A stretch of 64,000 nucleotides of DNA from Flavobacteriia bacterium 40-80 (GTDB lineage: Bacteria > Bacteroidota > Bacteroidia > Flavobacteriales_D > Crocinitomicaceae), in assembly GCA_001899145.1 (NCBI GenBank), contig MKVF01000006.1, positions 62,001-126,000 of the forward strand, written 5' to 3'. Position 1 is the stretch's first letter. The number at the start of each line of letters is the position of its first letter. Under the pieces are notes generated by a model. That model had not been told where the DNA came from. It saw only the letters and a list, made by a program, of their open reading frames with translations, and made no database searches. This document shows, one piece after another, positions 1-9,397 of this stretch. Position numbers and translations under genes: made by a program.

Positions 1-1881
1 TTTCAGCTGTACGTTAAATTCAATATTGAAAAAACCGGTTGGATCAGTTCCGTCGTTCGGACGTCCTGTCTGTGTCAGAATAAAATCGATCTCATCGAAT
101 TTTGACAGCAGAATCTCCTTCATCTCTCTGGTCAGACGGGAAGATTCGTCCAGGCTGACGCTGTTAGGAAGCGTTGCTCTGATATAAATAGCTCCTTCGT
201 TGAGCTTCGGAAGGAATTCGGAACCATAGCTGCCAAAACGAACAATACATAGCAAAAGAATCACTATAAAGCTGATCAGCGTTATTTTCTTATTTCTGAA
301 TGAGATTTGAAACAACCCGGAGATCGTTCGGTTAAAGAAACGTGAAATCTTATTTTCTCTTTCAACAATGTTACTTGTAAATAACAGCTTGCACATGGCG
401 GGAACATAGGTGAGGCTGAGCAGTAAAGAACCGATGAGTGCGTAACCCAGTGTAAATGCCAGCGGAGAAAACATTTTTCCTTCCACTTTCTGAAAGGAAA
501 ATATAGGGAGCAAGGCTACGATCAAGATCAAGAGCGCAAAAAAGATATATCCCGCAACACTTCCTGCACTTTTTTTGATAATTCCCATTTTGCTGATCTT
601 TGAAAAGCGTTTGTTTCCTATCTCGTGATTCTTTTCCGCGAGCGCGACAAAGACTGTCTCCACAATGACCAGCGTACCTTCCAGCAGCAATCCGAAATCC
701 AGTGCTCCCATCGAAATCAGGTTGGCGGGAAGCCCCTGGATTTTCAACATGATAATGGCAAACAGAAAGGCAAGCGGAATAACAGAGGCCACGATCAGTG
801 TTGATTTCCAGTTGTACAGGAATATGAATACGATTACGGAAACGAGGATAATTCCTTCCATAAGATTTTTAGATACTGTCTTAACAGTGCTGTTGACAAG
901 CTTCGTACGATCAACGACAATTTCTATCTGTGTTCCTTTCGGAAGCTTTCGCTCGTTCAGCTCCTGGATCTTATCTTTCAGCCTTCCGATCACATCTGAA
1001 GGATTCTCACCGCGCAGCATGATAACAATGCCTTCCAGGATATCATCATTTTCATTGTAACCTGCAATGCCGAGCCGTGGTTTATGTGTCACTTTGACAT
1101 TTGCAACATTCTTAATGAGAATAGGAGTGGAACCGTTCAGCCGGATAGTAATATTTTCAATATCCTGTAATTTATCCAGTAAGCCCACACCCCGGACAAC
1201 ATATGCCTGATCTCCCTGCTGGATGATGTCTCCGCCGACATTGATATTTGATTTGGAAACAGCCTCATAAATATCCAGTGGTGATAAATTGTAATTTTTC
1301 AGCTCTGTAGGATTGATCTGTATTTCGTATATTTTCTCTTCACCTCCGAAGCTTACAATATCGGCAACACCGGCAACACTTAAAAGTTCGCCTTCAATTG
1401 TCCAGTTCTGTAAGGCGGTAACTTCTTTAATCGGCATATCACTTTTGATCACATAGCGTAATATCTCGCCGGTGGCCCCGGAAGGCGGTTCGATTGCTGC
1501 ATCAGCGCCCTCCGGCAGATGAACAGAGGCCAGTTTATTGGAAACATACTGCTGGGCATAAAAATCTTCCACTCCGTCTTCAAACTGGATGGTCACCACG
1601 GACAAGCCAAATAAAGAAGTGGAGCGGATAGAGCTCTTTTTCGGAATACTGTTCATGACTTTCGTCAGTGGTAATGTTACCATCTTTTCCAGTTCTTCGG
1701 CGCTTCGTCCCGGCCATTGGGTAATGATCCGTGTCCGTGTATTGGTCACATCCGGAAATGCTTCCACCGGTGTATGAATGTAAGTGTAAATACCGGCTAT
1801 CAGCAGAACAGCAGTGGAGAAAAGGACGAAAACAGCATTTTTCAATGAAAATGCGACAATATTTTGTACCAGCTTGTTCAT
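1..1881 (-). CDS. Heavy-metal RND efflux pump, CzcA/CusA family (3' part missing)
   Basis: Inner-membrane proton-driven pump of the HAE/HME-RND superfamily that would export metal ions or organic cations through the adaptor and channel encoded just upstream. The frame is open from the ATG at 1881 to the window edge, giving the first 627 residues of a protein usually near 1040. The first transmembrane helix lies at about residues 10-32, periplasmic porter domains follow, and helices resume near residue 335. The TM4 charge motif is DFGLLLEG...E with acidic residues D395, E401 and E408; CzcA/CusA proteins normally have Asp at the middle position. It starts 4 bases after the adaptor gene stop. 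Family is certain, substrate is not. Confidence 0.93.
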   Translation of the reverse strand, partial: MNKLVQNIVAFSLKNAVFVLFSTAVLLIAGIYTYIHTPVEAFPDVTNTRTRIITQWPGRSAEELEKMVTLPLTKVMNSIPKKSSIRSTSLFGLSVVTIQFEDGVEDFYAQQYVSNKLASVHLPEGADAAIEPPSGATGEILRYVIKSDMPIKEVTALQNWTIEGELLSVAGVADIVSFGGEEKIYEIQINPTELKNYNLSPLDIYEAVSKSNINVGGDIIQQGDQAYVVRGVGLLDKLQDIENITIRLNGSTPILIKNVANVKVTHKPRLGIAGYNENDDILEGIVIMLRGENPSDVIGRLKDKIQELNERKLPKGTQIEIVVDRTKLVNSTVKTVSKNLMEGIILVSVIVFIFLYNWKSTLIVASVIPLAFLFAIIMLKIQGLPANLISMGALDFGLLLEGTLVIVETVFVALAEKNHEIGNKRFSKISKMGIIKKSAGSVAGYIFFALLILIVALLPIFSFQKVEGKMFSPLAFTLGYALIGSLLLSLTYVPAMCKLLFTSNIVERENKISRFFNRTISGLFQISFRNKKITLISFIVILLLCIVRFGSYGSEFLPKLNEGAIYIRATLPNSVSLDESSRLTREMKEILLSKFDEIDFILTQTGRPNDGTDPTGFFNIEFNVQLK

Positions 1882-1885
1882 AATA

Positions 1886-2977
1886 TCAGTTGTTTGAAAC
1901 TCCTTCGTAAATCAGCAGGGCATTTTTCGTAATTATTTTTTCCCCTGCTTGAACACCTTCTTTCGTATAAATAAAAAGCTCATTTTCAGCAACAGGAGCT
2001 ATTTTTCGGATTTCCAGGTGATGATCATCTTTATAAGCGACGACATATTGCCGGTCGTTATTGAAAATAACAGCTTTGCGGGGAATAGCAACTGCTTTTG
2101 CAGCCTGGATATTTTTGTCGATGAATATATCCGCGCTGAGGCCGGGTAACAGCTTCAGATTTTGGTTCTGGAGAATTACGCGTGCTTTTAGAACGTGCTC
2201 GTTATCGTCGAATACATTGTATATCTTGTCTATTTTTCCATCGTAATAAACATCCGGGTAGGCGATGGTACGCACTTTAACTTTGCTTCCTTCCTGAATA
2301 TATTTCAGATTGCTTGCATAGATATTAACCATTACCCAGACTTCTTTAAGATTTGAAATGGAGAATAAAGGTTCGTCTTCCATGCTTACGGTTTGTCCCA
2401 CGCTTATTTCTTTCTGAACGATATAACCGTTTTTCGGAGAGATGATATTGTAAAGTCCGGCAGAAGTTCCCGCGCTGTACATTGACAGGGTTTCGTTTAT
2501 TTTCTGAATTTCCACACGAACCTGCATCAGGTCGGTTTCCAATTGATTCACCTCCGGAAGGGTAGCAAGACCGTCATTGAGCATTTCCTTCTTGGAAGAA
2601 ACCTGAGATTTCAGAAGCTTTTCCTGATTTTCAAAAATGCGCTTTTGCTGGCTCAGAACGATGATATCATTTGATTTGATAACGGCAAGCACCTGTCCTT
2701 TTTTGACAAAATCTCCCAGCTCAAATTTTACTTCCTGAACTACTCCGTTCAGTAAGCTTTTAAAGGCAACCAAATCGTTTTGATCATATTCGATCTTTCC
2801 TGTCAGCGTTAGCTGCTCTACAATGGGCTCTTCTGAAGCGACAGAAATTTCCGTATTTTTTTTCAGCGCTTCATTCAGGAAAAAATGGGGCTGATCGATA
2901 TCGGCTGCCGGTTCATTTTTTGTTTTGCAGGCAATAAGCAGAAGCATCAATTGCAGGTATATAAGCTTTTTTTTCAT
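1886..2977 (-). CDS. RND efflux periplasmic adaptor lipoprotein (HlyD/CusB type)
   Basis: Periplasmic membrane-fusion protein linking the RND pump to the outer-membrane channel. The N terminus is a lipoprotein signal with lipobox LIAC and Cys17 as the likely lipidated residue. The order is N-terminal barrel-sandwich half (about residues 60-100, with the lipoyl-like KKGQVLAVI motif), a short helical hairpin (about 100-165), the second lipoyl half (to about 200), a beta barrel (205-290) and a membrane-proximal domain. At 363 residues it is a typical length. It is the middle gene of a TolC-adaptor-pump operon on the minus strand. Lipid anchoring to the inner membrane is inferred from the signal. 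Confidence 0.92.
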   Translation of the reverse strand: MKKKLIYLQLMLLLIACKTKNEPAADIDQPHFFLNEALKKNTEISVASEEPIVEQLTLTGKIEYDQNDLVAFKSLLNGVVQEVKFELGDFVKKGQVLAVIKSNDIIVLSQQKRIFENQEKLLKSQVSSKKEMLNDGLATLPEVNQLETDLMQVRVEIQKINETLSMYSAGTSAGLYNIISPKNGYIVQKEISVGQTVSMEDEPLFSISNLKEVWVMVNIYASNLKYIQEGSKVKVRTIAYPDVYYDGKIDKIYNVFDDNEHVLKARVILQNQNLKLLPGLSADIFIDKNIQAAKAVAIPRKAVIFNNDRQYVVAYKDDHHLEIRKIAPVAENELFIYTKEGVQAGEKIITKNALLIYEGVSNN

Positions 2978-3007
2978 ATATGAAATTTGTTTTTCAATGG
3001 TTGTGAG

Positions 3008-4285
3008 TTATAAGTCTTTCCCGATTAAATATTGCAGCTGTTCAAATGTCCGGAGGTAATTTTTTTCAACGCTGAAATAATTCCCCTGCGCTTTTACGTA
3101 AGCATCCGTGAAATCGATAAATTCGAACAGTGAAACCTGCTTGTTCTTTAAATGCCGGATATAACTTTCGATAAGTGTCTGAAACTCTTCAAAAGAGGTT
3201 TTCGGGAACTGAGAAAGCAATTCTTCATACGACCTTAGCTGTTGTATCAGCTTAGTGATACTTGTTTCTAAATTTATTTCCAGGGATGTCAGCTGGTATT
3301 TCTGTTGTTCTAACTGTGCCTGTGCAGATTTGATATTTCCCTGGTTCCGGTCAAAAAAGGGAAGATCGATTCCGATTCCTATCCCGAAAAAATCGCGCAT
3401 CATACTTCCTCCGCGATCATAATTCATAAGGATTCTGACGTCAGGGCTGGCATTCGCCTTTTCTAATTTTAATTGTTGTTCGGCGAATAAAAGCTGCTGT
3501 TGAGCATGCTGTTTCAGAATACTTGAATCTTTTGCCGATTCGATGATGTCCTCAGGAATCTTCCGGCTTATATCAGGTTCTTGATATTCCCCGAATTCAA
3601 GCATTTCAGTTGTCAGGTTGGGAATCTGGGTCAGAATTTTTAATTGCTGCAATGCTTCCGCTTCTTCTGCATTCCAGCTGATCAGCTGCTGCTTTAAATC
3701 AATATAAGCTGTCTGAATGCGGTAGTATTCTGCTTTTGAAAAGTTCTGCTTTTCCATTTGCTTACGGAAATGCTCGGAAAGCTCGCCGTAGTAATCTAAT
3801 AATACGGAAAGCTGTTTTTTTTCCTGGGTAATTTGCTGCAAATCAATAAACGCAAGACGAAGGTTCATCTTCAGCTCACGTACCAGCTGCTCAAATTCCA
3901 AAAGGACGGTATTTTTTTCAGTGGTCTTTAAATCAACTCTTTTCCGTCTTTTTCCTGCCGTTTCGATTACCTGCTCCAGATCAAATGCGAATTGCTGGTG
4001 ATTGCCGTAATTCCCGAAAAGATAAGGCAGGTCATCCGCGGAAGTATTGGACCATAAGTTAACCTGGCTGATGCTGAGGCTTGGGTTTTTCCATAACTTG
4101 CTCTGCAGGATCTCTGCATCCGCTTTTTCAATGGAATACTTTGCTGCTAATAATTGGTAGTTCTTCTGAATGAACTGCTGTTCTAAATCCTTGATAGACA
4201 GCTTTTTTTGCTCCTGAGAATAAGCAGCTGAATAATGAAATCCATGGACTATGAAGATCAGGAGAAATAAAATAACTTTCTGCAT
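3008..4285 (-). CDS. TolC-family outer-membrane efflux channel
   Basis: Outer-membrane channel of the tripartite efflux system. A signal peptide spans roughly residues 1-24 (cleavage near AYSQ). The rest has the two-fold helical pattern of TolC proteins, with long Gln/Leu/Glu-rich coiled helices at about 120-220 and 330-420 and Gly/Pro-rich strands between (for example the FGIGIGIDLPFFDR segment, typical of CusC/CzcC). The 425-residue length fits CzcC-like proteins. It is the promoter-proximal gene; the adaptor starts 30 bases after its stop. A candidate promoter lies about 20 bases upstream. Confidence 0.92.
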   Translation of the reverse strand: MQKVILFLLIFIVHGFHYSAAYSQEQKKLSIKDLEQQFIQKNYQLLAAKYSIEKADAEILQSKLWKNPSLSISQVNLWSNTSADDLPYLFGNYGNHQQFAFDLEQVIETAGKRRKRVDLKTTEKNTVLLEFEQLVRELKMNLRLAFIDLQQITQEKKQLSVLLDYYGELSEHFRKQMEKQNFSKAEYYRIQTAYIDLKQQLISWNAEEAEALQQLKILTQIPNLTTEMLEFGEYQEPDISRKIPEDIIESAKDSSILKQHAQQQLLFAEQQLKLEKANASPDVRILMNYDRGGSMMRDFFGIGIGIDLPFFDRNQGNIKSAQAQLEQQKYQLTSLEINLETSITKLIQQLRSYEELLSQFPKTSFEEFQTLIESYIRHLKNKQVSLFEFIDFTDAYVKAQGNYFSVEKNYLRTFEQLQYLIGKDL

Positions 4286-4302
4286 ATCCTGTAAGTATTC
4301 TG

Positions 4303-4331
4303 CAAAAGTATCCTCAGAAGTTTAGAACAAC
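4303..4331 (-). promoter_or_regulatory. Candidate promoter of the RND efflux operon
   Basis: Read on the minus strand, TACTTTTG (4303-4310) matches the Bacteroidota -7 box TAnnTTTG. A GTTG (4328-4331) lies 17 bases further upstream as an imperfect -33 box. The TolC-like gene starts 18 bases downstream. Confidence 0.55.
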
Positions 4332-4374
4332 GTTTAAGATAGATTAGAAATAGATTAGAATACTGCTGCGAACA

Positions 4375-6858
4375 TCAGGAAGGATCTACATCAATGCTTA
4401 TCCGGACGGATTTGAAAGGAAGCTGCGCGTAAAACTGATCGATTATTTCATCAATTTTCAGCTTGATCTTTTTAGGAGATAACTCACGTTCTATTTTAAT
4501 GGTGATCTGTTTCAGGTACAGATTATTAATCCGCTTGATGATAGGATATTCAGGTCCTAAGACACGATTTCCCAGAAATTGTCTGAGCTCTTTTGCAAGG
4601 AAATTTGCGCCCTCGTTCAGATTTTTTTCTTCTTTGTGCTTTAAGGTAATGGTAATGAGCTTGAAAAAAGGAGGATACATGAAGTTTTTCCGTTCCACGA
4701 TCTCGTTTTTATAGAAACCGCTGTAATCATGTTCCATTACCTTCTGTATAATCCAGTGATCGGGCTGTCCTGTCTGGATAATAACTGTTCCTTTTTTATC
4801 TTTTCGTCCGGCGCGTCCCGCCACTTGCGACATCAGCTGAAAGCTGCGTTCAAATGCACGGAAATCCGGGCGGTTCAGCATCATGTCTGCATCCAGAATT
4901 CCCACTAATGAAACGTTTTCGAAATCCAGTCCTTTAGACAACATCTGCGTGCCGACCAGGATATCTGTCTTTTTATTTTCAAAATCTTCAATAATGTTCT
5001 GATACGCGTTTTTGGAACGAGTAGTGTCCAGATCCATCCGTTGAATAACCGCTTTCGGGAAAAATACAGCGAGCTCATCCTCGATTTTTTCAGTTCCGAA
5101 TCCGTACATATTCAGCCGGTTACTTCCGCAGTTTTTGCAGGAACCGACAGGAGCTGCCACATACCCGCAATAATGGCATTTCAGCTGGTTGGAAAATTTA
5201 TGATACGTTAAAGAAACATCGCAGTTGGTGCATTTCGGGGTCCAGTTACATACTTCGCACGTCCATGCCGGTGTGTATCCACGGCGGTTCTGAAATAAAA
5301 TAACCTGGCTTTTATCTTCCAGAGCTTTATGGATGTGATCAATCAGCATGGAAGTAAAATGAGATTTCATTGAACCGTTTTTTCGTTCCCGCTTGATATC
5401 TGCGCATAAGATTTCGGGAAGCCTGGCATTTCCGTAACGTTCTTTCAGCTCTACCAACGCAAATTTTCCTGTTTCTGCGTTGTGATATGTTTCCATAGAA
5501 GGAGTCGCTGAGCCCAATAGACAGTCCGCTTTGAAAAGTTGCCCCAGAACAACCGCCATATCCCGTGCATTGTAGCGCGGAGAAGGATCATATTGCTTGA
5601 AAGAGGATTCGTGCTCTTCATCAATAATGATCATCCCAAGATTTCTGAACGGTAAAAACAGGGAAGAACGTGCTCCGAGAATAATACGGAAACGCTGCGG
5701 ATGATTGTTCAGTACATGATTCCAGATGTCCACACGTTCATTCTGGTTGAATTTTGAATGATAAACACCTATCAGTTCTCCGAAATAGGCTTCAAGACGT
5801 TGAATTAACTGCGTTGTTAATGCTATTTCCGGCAATAGAAAAAGTACCTGTCGGCCTTTTTCTATTGTTTCTTTAATGAGCTGAATGTAAATTTCCGTTT
5901 TTCCGGAACCGGTGATTCCGTGAAGCAAGGTGATCTGCTGCTGATCAAACGCGCTTTTTATCTGCTGATATGCGAGATCCTGTGCTTCTGATAATCGCAG
6001 GTCTTTCAGCGAATGTTCTTTCTTGTTTTTATCGAAACGGTCAATTTTTAATTTTTCAATCCTGAAAACTCCATTTTTGACCAGTGTGTTAATAGTAGAT
6101 GCGGAAATCCCTTTTTCCTCCAGTGTTTTTTTCATTACCGGCATTCCCAGCATTTCGTGGTCGATCAAACCGATAAAATATGTGATCGCTTCTGCCTGCT
6201 TTTGTTTCGCTTTATTTTTATCCAATTGGTCGAGTAGGAGCGCCAGTTGTTCCAAATCCTGAAAATTCTGCTCTAAAAAGATAAAAGAAGCCGTTTTGTC
6301 AATGTACTTATAGGAAAGCTCTTCAACGGAAATAACGATCTTTTCATCGATCATTTTCTTTATCAGCGGCTGGATGGTTTTTATATTCAGCAAATCCGAG
6401 ATCTCTTTCAGGTCAAGAACTTCTTTTACTTCTAAAGCATCAATGACGGCGGTATATTTATCGTTGGAAAGCAATGTTGACAGGTCAAAATCGGGATGCA
6501 AAGTAATTTTTGATTCGGAGGCGAGTTTTAAATTAGATGGTAAAGCCGCATTCATTACATCTCCGATAGCTGCCATATAGTATTCTGCCATCCAGAACCA
6601 AAGTTTGAGCTGATGAGGAGTTACAATCGGGGTGTCGTCCAGAACGGTCTCAATATATTTTGCCTGATATTCCGTGGGAATTTCTTCGTGAACACGGGAA
6701 ACTATTCCAGAATAGAATTTGGATTTACCGAAGGGAACAACTACCCGGACACCGATTTGAATCAGATCATTTAATTCATGAGGGACGCGGTAAGTAAAAA
6801 CATTTTTTACGGATAAGGGTAAAATGATATCTGCAAAAAACGTTTTACGTTCATTCAT
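4375..6858 (-). CDS. priA: Primosomal protein N' (PriA replication-restart helicase)
   Basis: Superfamily 2 helicase that recognises stalled or collapsed forks and reloads the replicative helicase. An N-terminal 3'-DNA-binding domain (about residues 1-105) leads into a winged-helix region and then the helicase core. Walker A GSGKT has Lys at residue 320, and the Walker B box is DEEH. An inserted zinc-binding domain with paired cysteines (CEVC, CTNC, CHYC, CKNC) sits at about 530-580 inside the helicase lobes. Length 827 matches the Bacteroidota form. The gene starts 26 bases after the DUF4249 stop on the same strand and may be co-transcribed with it, although the functions are unrelated. Confidence 0.97.
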   Translation of the reverse strand: MNERKTFFADIILPLSVKNVFTYRVPHELNDLIQIGVRVVVPFGKSKFYSGIVSRVHEEIPTEYQAKYIETVLDDTPIVTPHQLKLWFWMAEYYMAAIGDVMNAALPSNLKLASESKITLHPDFDLSTLLSNDKYTAVIDALEVKEVLDLKEISDLLNIKTIQPLIKKMIDEKIVISVEELSYKYIDKTASFIFLEQNFQDLEQLALLLDQLDKNKAKQKQAEAITYFIGLIDHEMLGMPVMKKTLEEKGISASTINTLVKNGVFRIEKLKIDRFDKNKKEHSLKDLRLSEAQDLAYQQIKSAFDQQQITLLHGITGSGKTEIYIQLIKETIEKGRQVLFLLPEIALTTQLIQRLEAYFGELIGVYHSKFNQNERVDIWNHVLNNHPQRFRIILGARSSLFLPFRNLGMIIIDEEHESSFKQYDPSPRYNARDMAVVLGQLFKADCLLGSATPSMETYHNAETGKFALVELKERYGNARLPEILCADIKRERKNGSMKSHFTSMLIDHIHKALEDKSQVILFQNRRGYTPAWTCEVCNWTPKCTNCDVSLTYHKFSNQLKCHYCGYVAAPVGSCKNCGSNRLNMYGFGTEKIEDELAVFFPKAVIQRMDLDTTRSKNAYQNIIEDFENKKTDILVGTQMLSKGLDFENVSLVGILDADMMLNRPDFRAFERSFQLMSQVAGRAGRKDKKGTVIIQTGQPDHWIIQKVMEHDYSGFYKNEIVERKNFMYPPFFKLITITLKHKEEKNLNEGANFLAKELRQFLGNRVLGPEYPIIKRINNLYLKQITIKIERELSPKKIKLKIDEIIDQFYAQLPFKSVRISIDVDPS

Positions 6859-6884
6859 GATAAATAAAACATGGTTATTTAAAG

Positions 6885-7997
6885 TTAATTACAGAAAAAT
6901 TGCTGTGACTGGTACTGGACATCCGGTGTACAGAAGCTCAGCAGCCCGGTAATGCTTCCCAGGCAAAGCTCCCGCATGGAATTCAGGTCAATAGCTGTCA
7001 TTTGATAGCCGTTCACATTGACATTTTCTTTTTTAGAACGGATGATGGTTGTTCTTGAGGTAAAAATTCCCAATACATTTCTGTCATTGGTTGCCGTCAG
7101 ATTCGTGTAAGTGATTTTATTCTGAGCAATTGAAGAGCTTGGTTTTGTCAGTGAAATATAATTGTACAATACTTCAGATCCGGAAGTAAGCACGATATCA
7201 ATTCCCAGCAGATTACGTTTTATAACGTTCGGATCATTGGAAACATTGCTTTTCATCAGCTCGTAAAATGTTTGCCCGTTTGCGCTGGTATTGATCTTTT
7301 TGCTTGCAAGATCACTGAAATTTCCTGTTTTGATAATCCAGTCGAAAGATCTGATCACGGAATCGGAAGCACTTGTAAATTCAGCGAAGAAAACCCGTAA
7401 TCTCATATCAAACATAGATCCTGTTCCGTAATTTCCCGTTAGTGGCTGGCTTCTGTAACGTTCATTATTTGTTATAGGATTTGCAAAAGCAAATTTTGCC
7501 ACATTATTCGCCAAAGAGGTAATTTCCACGTCACGAACTAATTCAGTCGCTCCGTTCACATAAAATTCTCCGTTGTTAATGTTCAGCTCCAGGCGGTATT
7601 CATAGCCCGATTGTGCTTTCAGGGGATCTGCTTCCGTTGTTTTGAACATGTACACCTTTTGGTAAGGATAGTAGAAAACACCGCTTTCCTTGTTCTCAAT
7701 TAAAGTATCGATGAGATTGAAAGTTCTTTTTAAAACACCGTTCTGGTATTCTTTAACAGTTCCCACAACGGATTCAAAGTAATTGGAATCTGCAATTGCA
7801 GCCGTCGTAAGGTTGTTATCCGATGTAACAAATGCGCGGTTCACCTTTACAAAATGTGTCGATTCATTAGGATCAAGGACAGCGTAAACGACTGCGGAAG
7901 GTTTTGCGGAACCTGTGATTTTGATATCGTCATTACAAGCTGTCAATGTTAACACGATTGCAATTAGTGCTATAAAAGAAAATTTCATTTTTTTCAT
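6885..7997 (-). CDS. DUF4249 family lipoprotein
   Basis: Exported lipoprotein of a Bacteroidota-restricted family. The N terminus is a lipoprotein signal ending LTAC with Cys21. The body has the family pattern: an early VVYAVLDPNESTHFVKV segment near residue 40 where most members show a similar V(Y)ALL..D...Q.V.V strand, then a beta-rich sandwich, ending in Cys-containing residues. DUF4249 genes often sit beside TonB-dependent receptors, but none is visible here. Function is unknown; a surface or outer-membrane accessory role is only inferred from the lipid anchor. Two candidate -7 boxes lie upstream. Confidence 0.8.
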   Translation of the reverse strand: MKKMKFSFIALIAIVLTLTACNDDIKITGSAKPSAVVYAVLDPNESTHFVKVNRAFVTSDNNLTTAAIADSNYFESVVGTVKEYQNGVLKRTFNLIDTLIENKESGVFYYPYQKVYMFKTTEADPLKAQSGYEYRLELNINNGEFYVNGATELVRDVEITSLANNVAKFAFANPITNNERYRSQPLTGNYGTGSMFDMRLRVFFAEFTSASDSVIRSFDWIIKTGNFSDLASKKINTSANGQTFYELMKSNVSNDPNVIKRNLLGIDIVLTSGSEVLYNYISLTKPSSSIAQNKITYTNLTATNDRNVLGIFTSRTTIIRSKKENVNVNGYQMTAIDLNSMRELCLGSITGLLSFCTPDVQYQSQQFFCN

Positions 7998-8016
7998 TCG
8001 TCAATATTCGGAAGAC

Positions 8017-8057
8017 CAAATTTACAAAACTATCTGATTGCTGTACGTCGTTTCAAT
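8017..8057 (-). promoter_or_regulatory. Two abutting candidate -7 boxes upstream of the DUF4249 gene
   Basis: On the minus strand TAGTTTTG (8025-8032) and TAAATTTG (8017-8024) both match TAnnTTTG and touch each other. For the distal box an ATTG (8054-8057) lies 21 bases upstream as a weak -33. The start codon of the DUF4249 gene is 20-28 bases downstream. Confidence 0.45.
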
Positions 8058-8093
8058 CAAGGTTTTGGCTATTTTGCTCAATTTATATAAAAA

Positions 8094-9161
8094 TCAATCC
8101 TTAACACGGTTAAATTTCATTGCTTTCAGCATCCAGTTAGGGAGTGACTGCCCCGGCTTTTTACCATTCAGGTTGATATACCAGCCCAATTTTTTCATTA
8201 CCGGAACTTTATGAGTTTCTACAAATTCAATCCATGTCCCGTCCGGATCTTCAATATAAGAGAAACGTCCGCCGGCCTCGCCCATGTCAAATGTTTTTCC
8301 TGAATCTACCGTGAACGGGAATCCTGCTTTTTCACAAGCACTTTGTAAAGCGTCCATTCCCTGAATGTCAAAGCATAAGTGAATAAATCCCCAGTCGCCC
8401 CAAAAACGGTTCTCGAAGATATTCCGTACATCAGTGCGCTCTACTGCCTGGATCAGCTCAATTTCCGTAGGCCCCAGCAATTTGGCGAATGGCCCTTTCC
8501 GCTCCTTGCTGTGACGCAGCAAAACACGGCGTACAGCTTTGTTTCCGCCCGGAATATTTTTATAAGCGTTAAATACTTCTGTCACATCGTAAACAATCTG
8601 GTCATATTCCAGAACGTCCTGGTATAATTTAAGCGAATTCTCAATATTACTGACACCGATTATTGTGCCTGCAACACCACCGGTTTTTCCGGAGAACTTC
8701 GTGTCTGAGAAAAAACCAAGTCCTTCCACTATTTCAAATAAATTCCCGTTCGGATCTCTTACAAAGAAATGATCCTTTCCTTCCGGTGTTTTTTCTATCT
8801 CTGAAACAAGATCAAAATTCAGCTTTTTGTAATAATTGTAAGTTGCCTGTACATCACGGGATTTGATCTTGCAGGCATAAAGTCCGTAGTCACCTAATTG
8901 TACTTCAAAGGCAGGCTTTTCTGTATTGCGGGAAGTGTATTGCCAGATCTCGAAGCCTCCGCCTCCCTGCATGCTCAGCGCTAAAGTAGCTGTCCTGCTC
9001 TGAACTTTTCCTCCTGTATATTTTGTCATTAACGGTGCTTCGGCAGCTTCTTCAAAAACTTTTACATCTGTACCAAATGCTTTGCGGTACCATTTCCATA
9101 CTTCCTGAACGTTGGGAACACCTATTCCCATTTGCTGAATTCCACAGATAATCTTTTCCAT
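8094..9161 (-). CDS. VOC-superfamily protein with four beta-alpha-beta-beta-beta modules (HPPD-like size)
   Basis: Cytosolic protein of the vicinal-oxygen-chelate (glyoxalase/bleomycin resistance/dioxygenase) superfamily. Four modules are visible, starting near IQQMGIGV (residue 8), YGLYACKI (about 90), GTIIGVSN (about 160) and FIHLCFDI (about 255). Modules 2 and 4 end in the typical DP(N/D)G...FE(I/F)VE strand. Size and layout resemble 4-hydroxyphenylpyruvate dioxygenase. However, the third module lacks the His that supplies the first iron ligand in HPPD, while the His (FIHL) and Glu (IEFVE) of module 4 are present. I therefore do not call it HPPD. It is monocistronic with its own candidate promoter. 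Substrate is unknown. Confidence 0.8.
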   Translation of the reverse strand: MEKIICGIQQMGIGVPNVQEVWKWYRKAFGTDVKVFEEAAEAPLMTKYTGGKVQSRTATLALSMQGGGGFEIWQYTSRNTEKPAFEVQLGDYGLYACKIKSRDVQATYNYYKKLNFDLVSEIEKTPEGKDHFFVRDPNGNLFEIVEGLGFFSDTKFSGKTGGVAGTIIGVSNIENSLKLYQDVLEYDQIVYDVTEVFNAYKNIPGGNKAVRRVLLRHSKERKGPFAKLLGPTEIELIQAVERTDVRNIFENRFWGDWGFIHLCFDIQGMDALQSACEKAGFPFTVDSGKTFDMGEAGGRFSYIEDPDGTWIEFVETHKVPVMKKLGWYINLNGKKPGQSLPNWMLKAMKFNRVKD

Positions 9162-9181
9162 TTTCTAATGATGAATTTTTA

Positions 9182-9211
9182 CAAAGCTAATAGAAATTGA
9201 TTTACGGGCAA
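9182..9211 (-). promoter_or_regulatory. Candidate promoter of the VOC gene
   Basis: On the minus strand TAGCTTTG (9182-9189) is a full TAnnTTTG match, and TTG (9209-9211) lies 19 bases upstream, the usual spacing. The gene starts about 20 bases downstream. Confidence 0.6.
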
Positions 9212-9397
9212 GCCTCAAAAAAGGATATTAGACTTTCGATATTGTCATAAACAAAGATATGCAGATGCTGCCGAAGTTTCTATTGTCCGGAATCTGATTA
9301 TCTTAAAGTACGGATTGTGCAATAATTAACGATTTTATAGTGCTCCTGATTGATGAAAAATACTATTTTTAAAACTGATCAATAATTTACAGAGAAT

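Noticed and set aside
8094-9161. Annotation as 4-hydroxyphenylpyruvate dioxygenase
   Set aside because: Size and fold fit, but the first iron-ligand His of module 3 is not visible, so only the superfamily is claimed.
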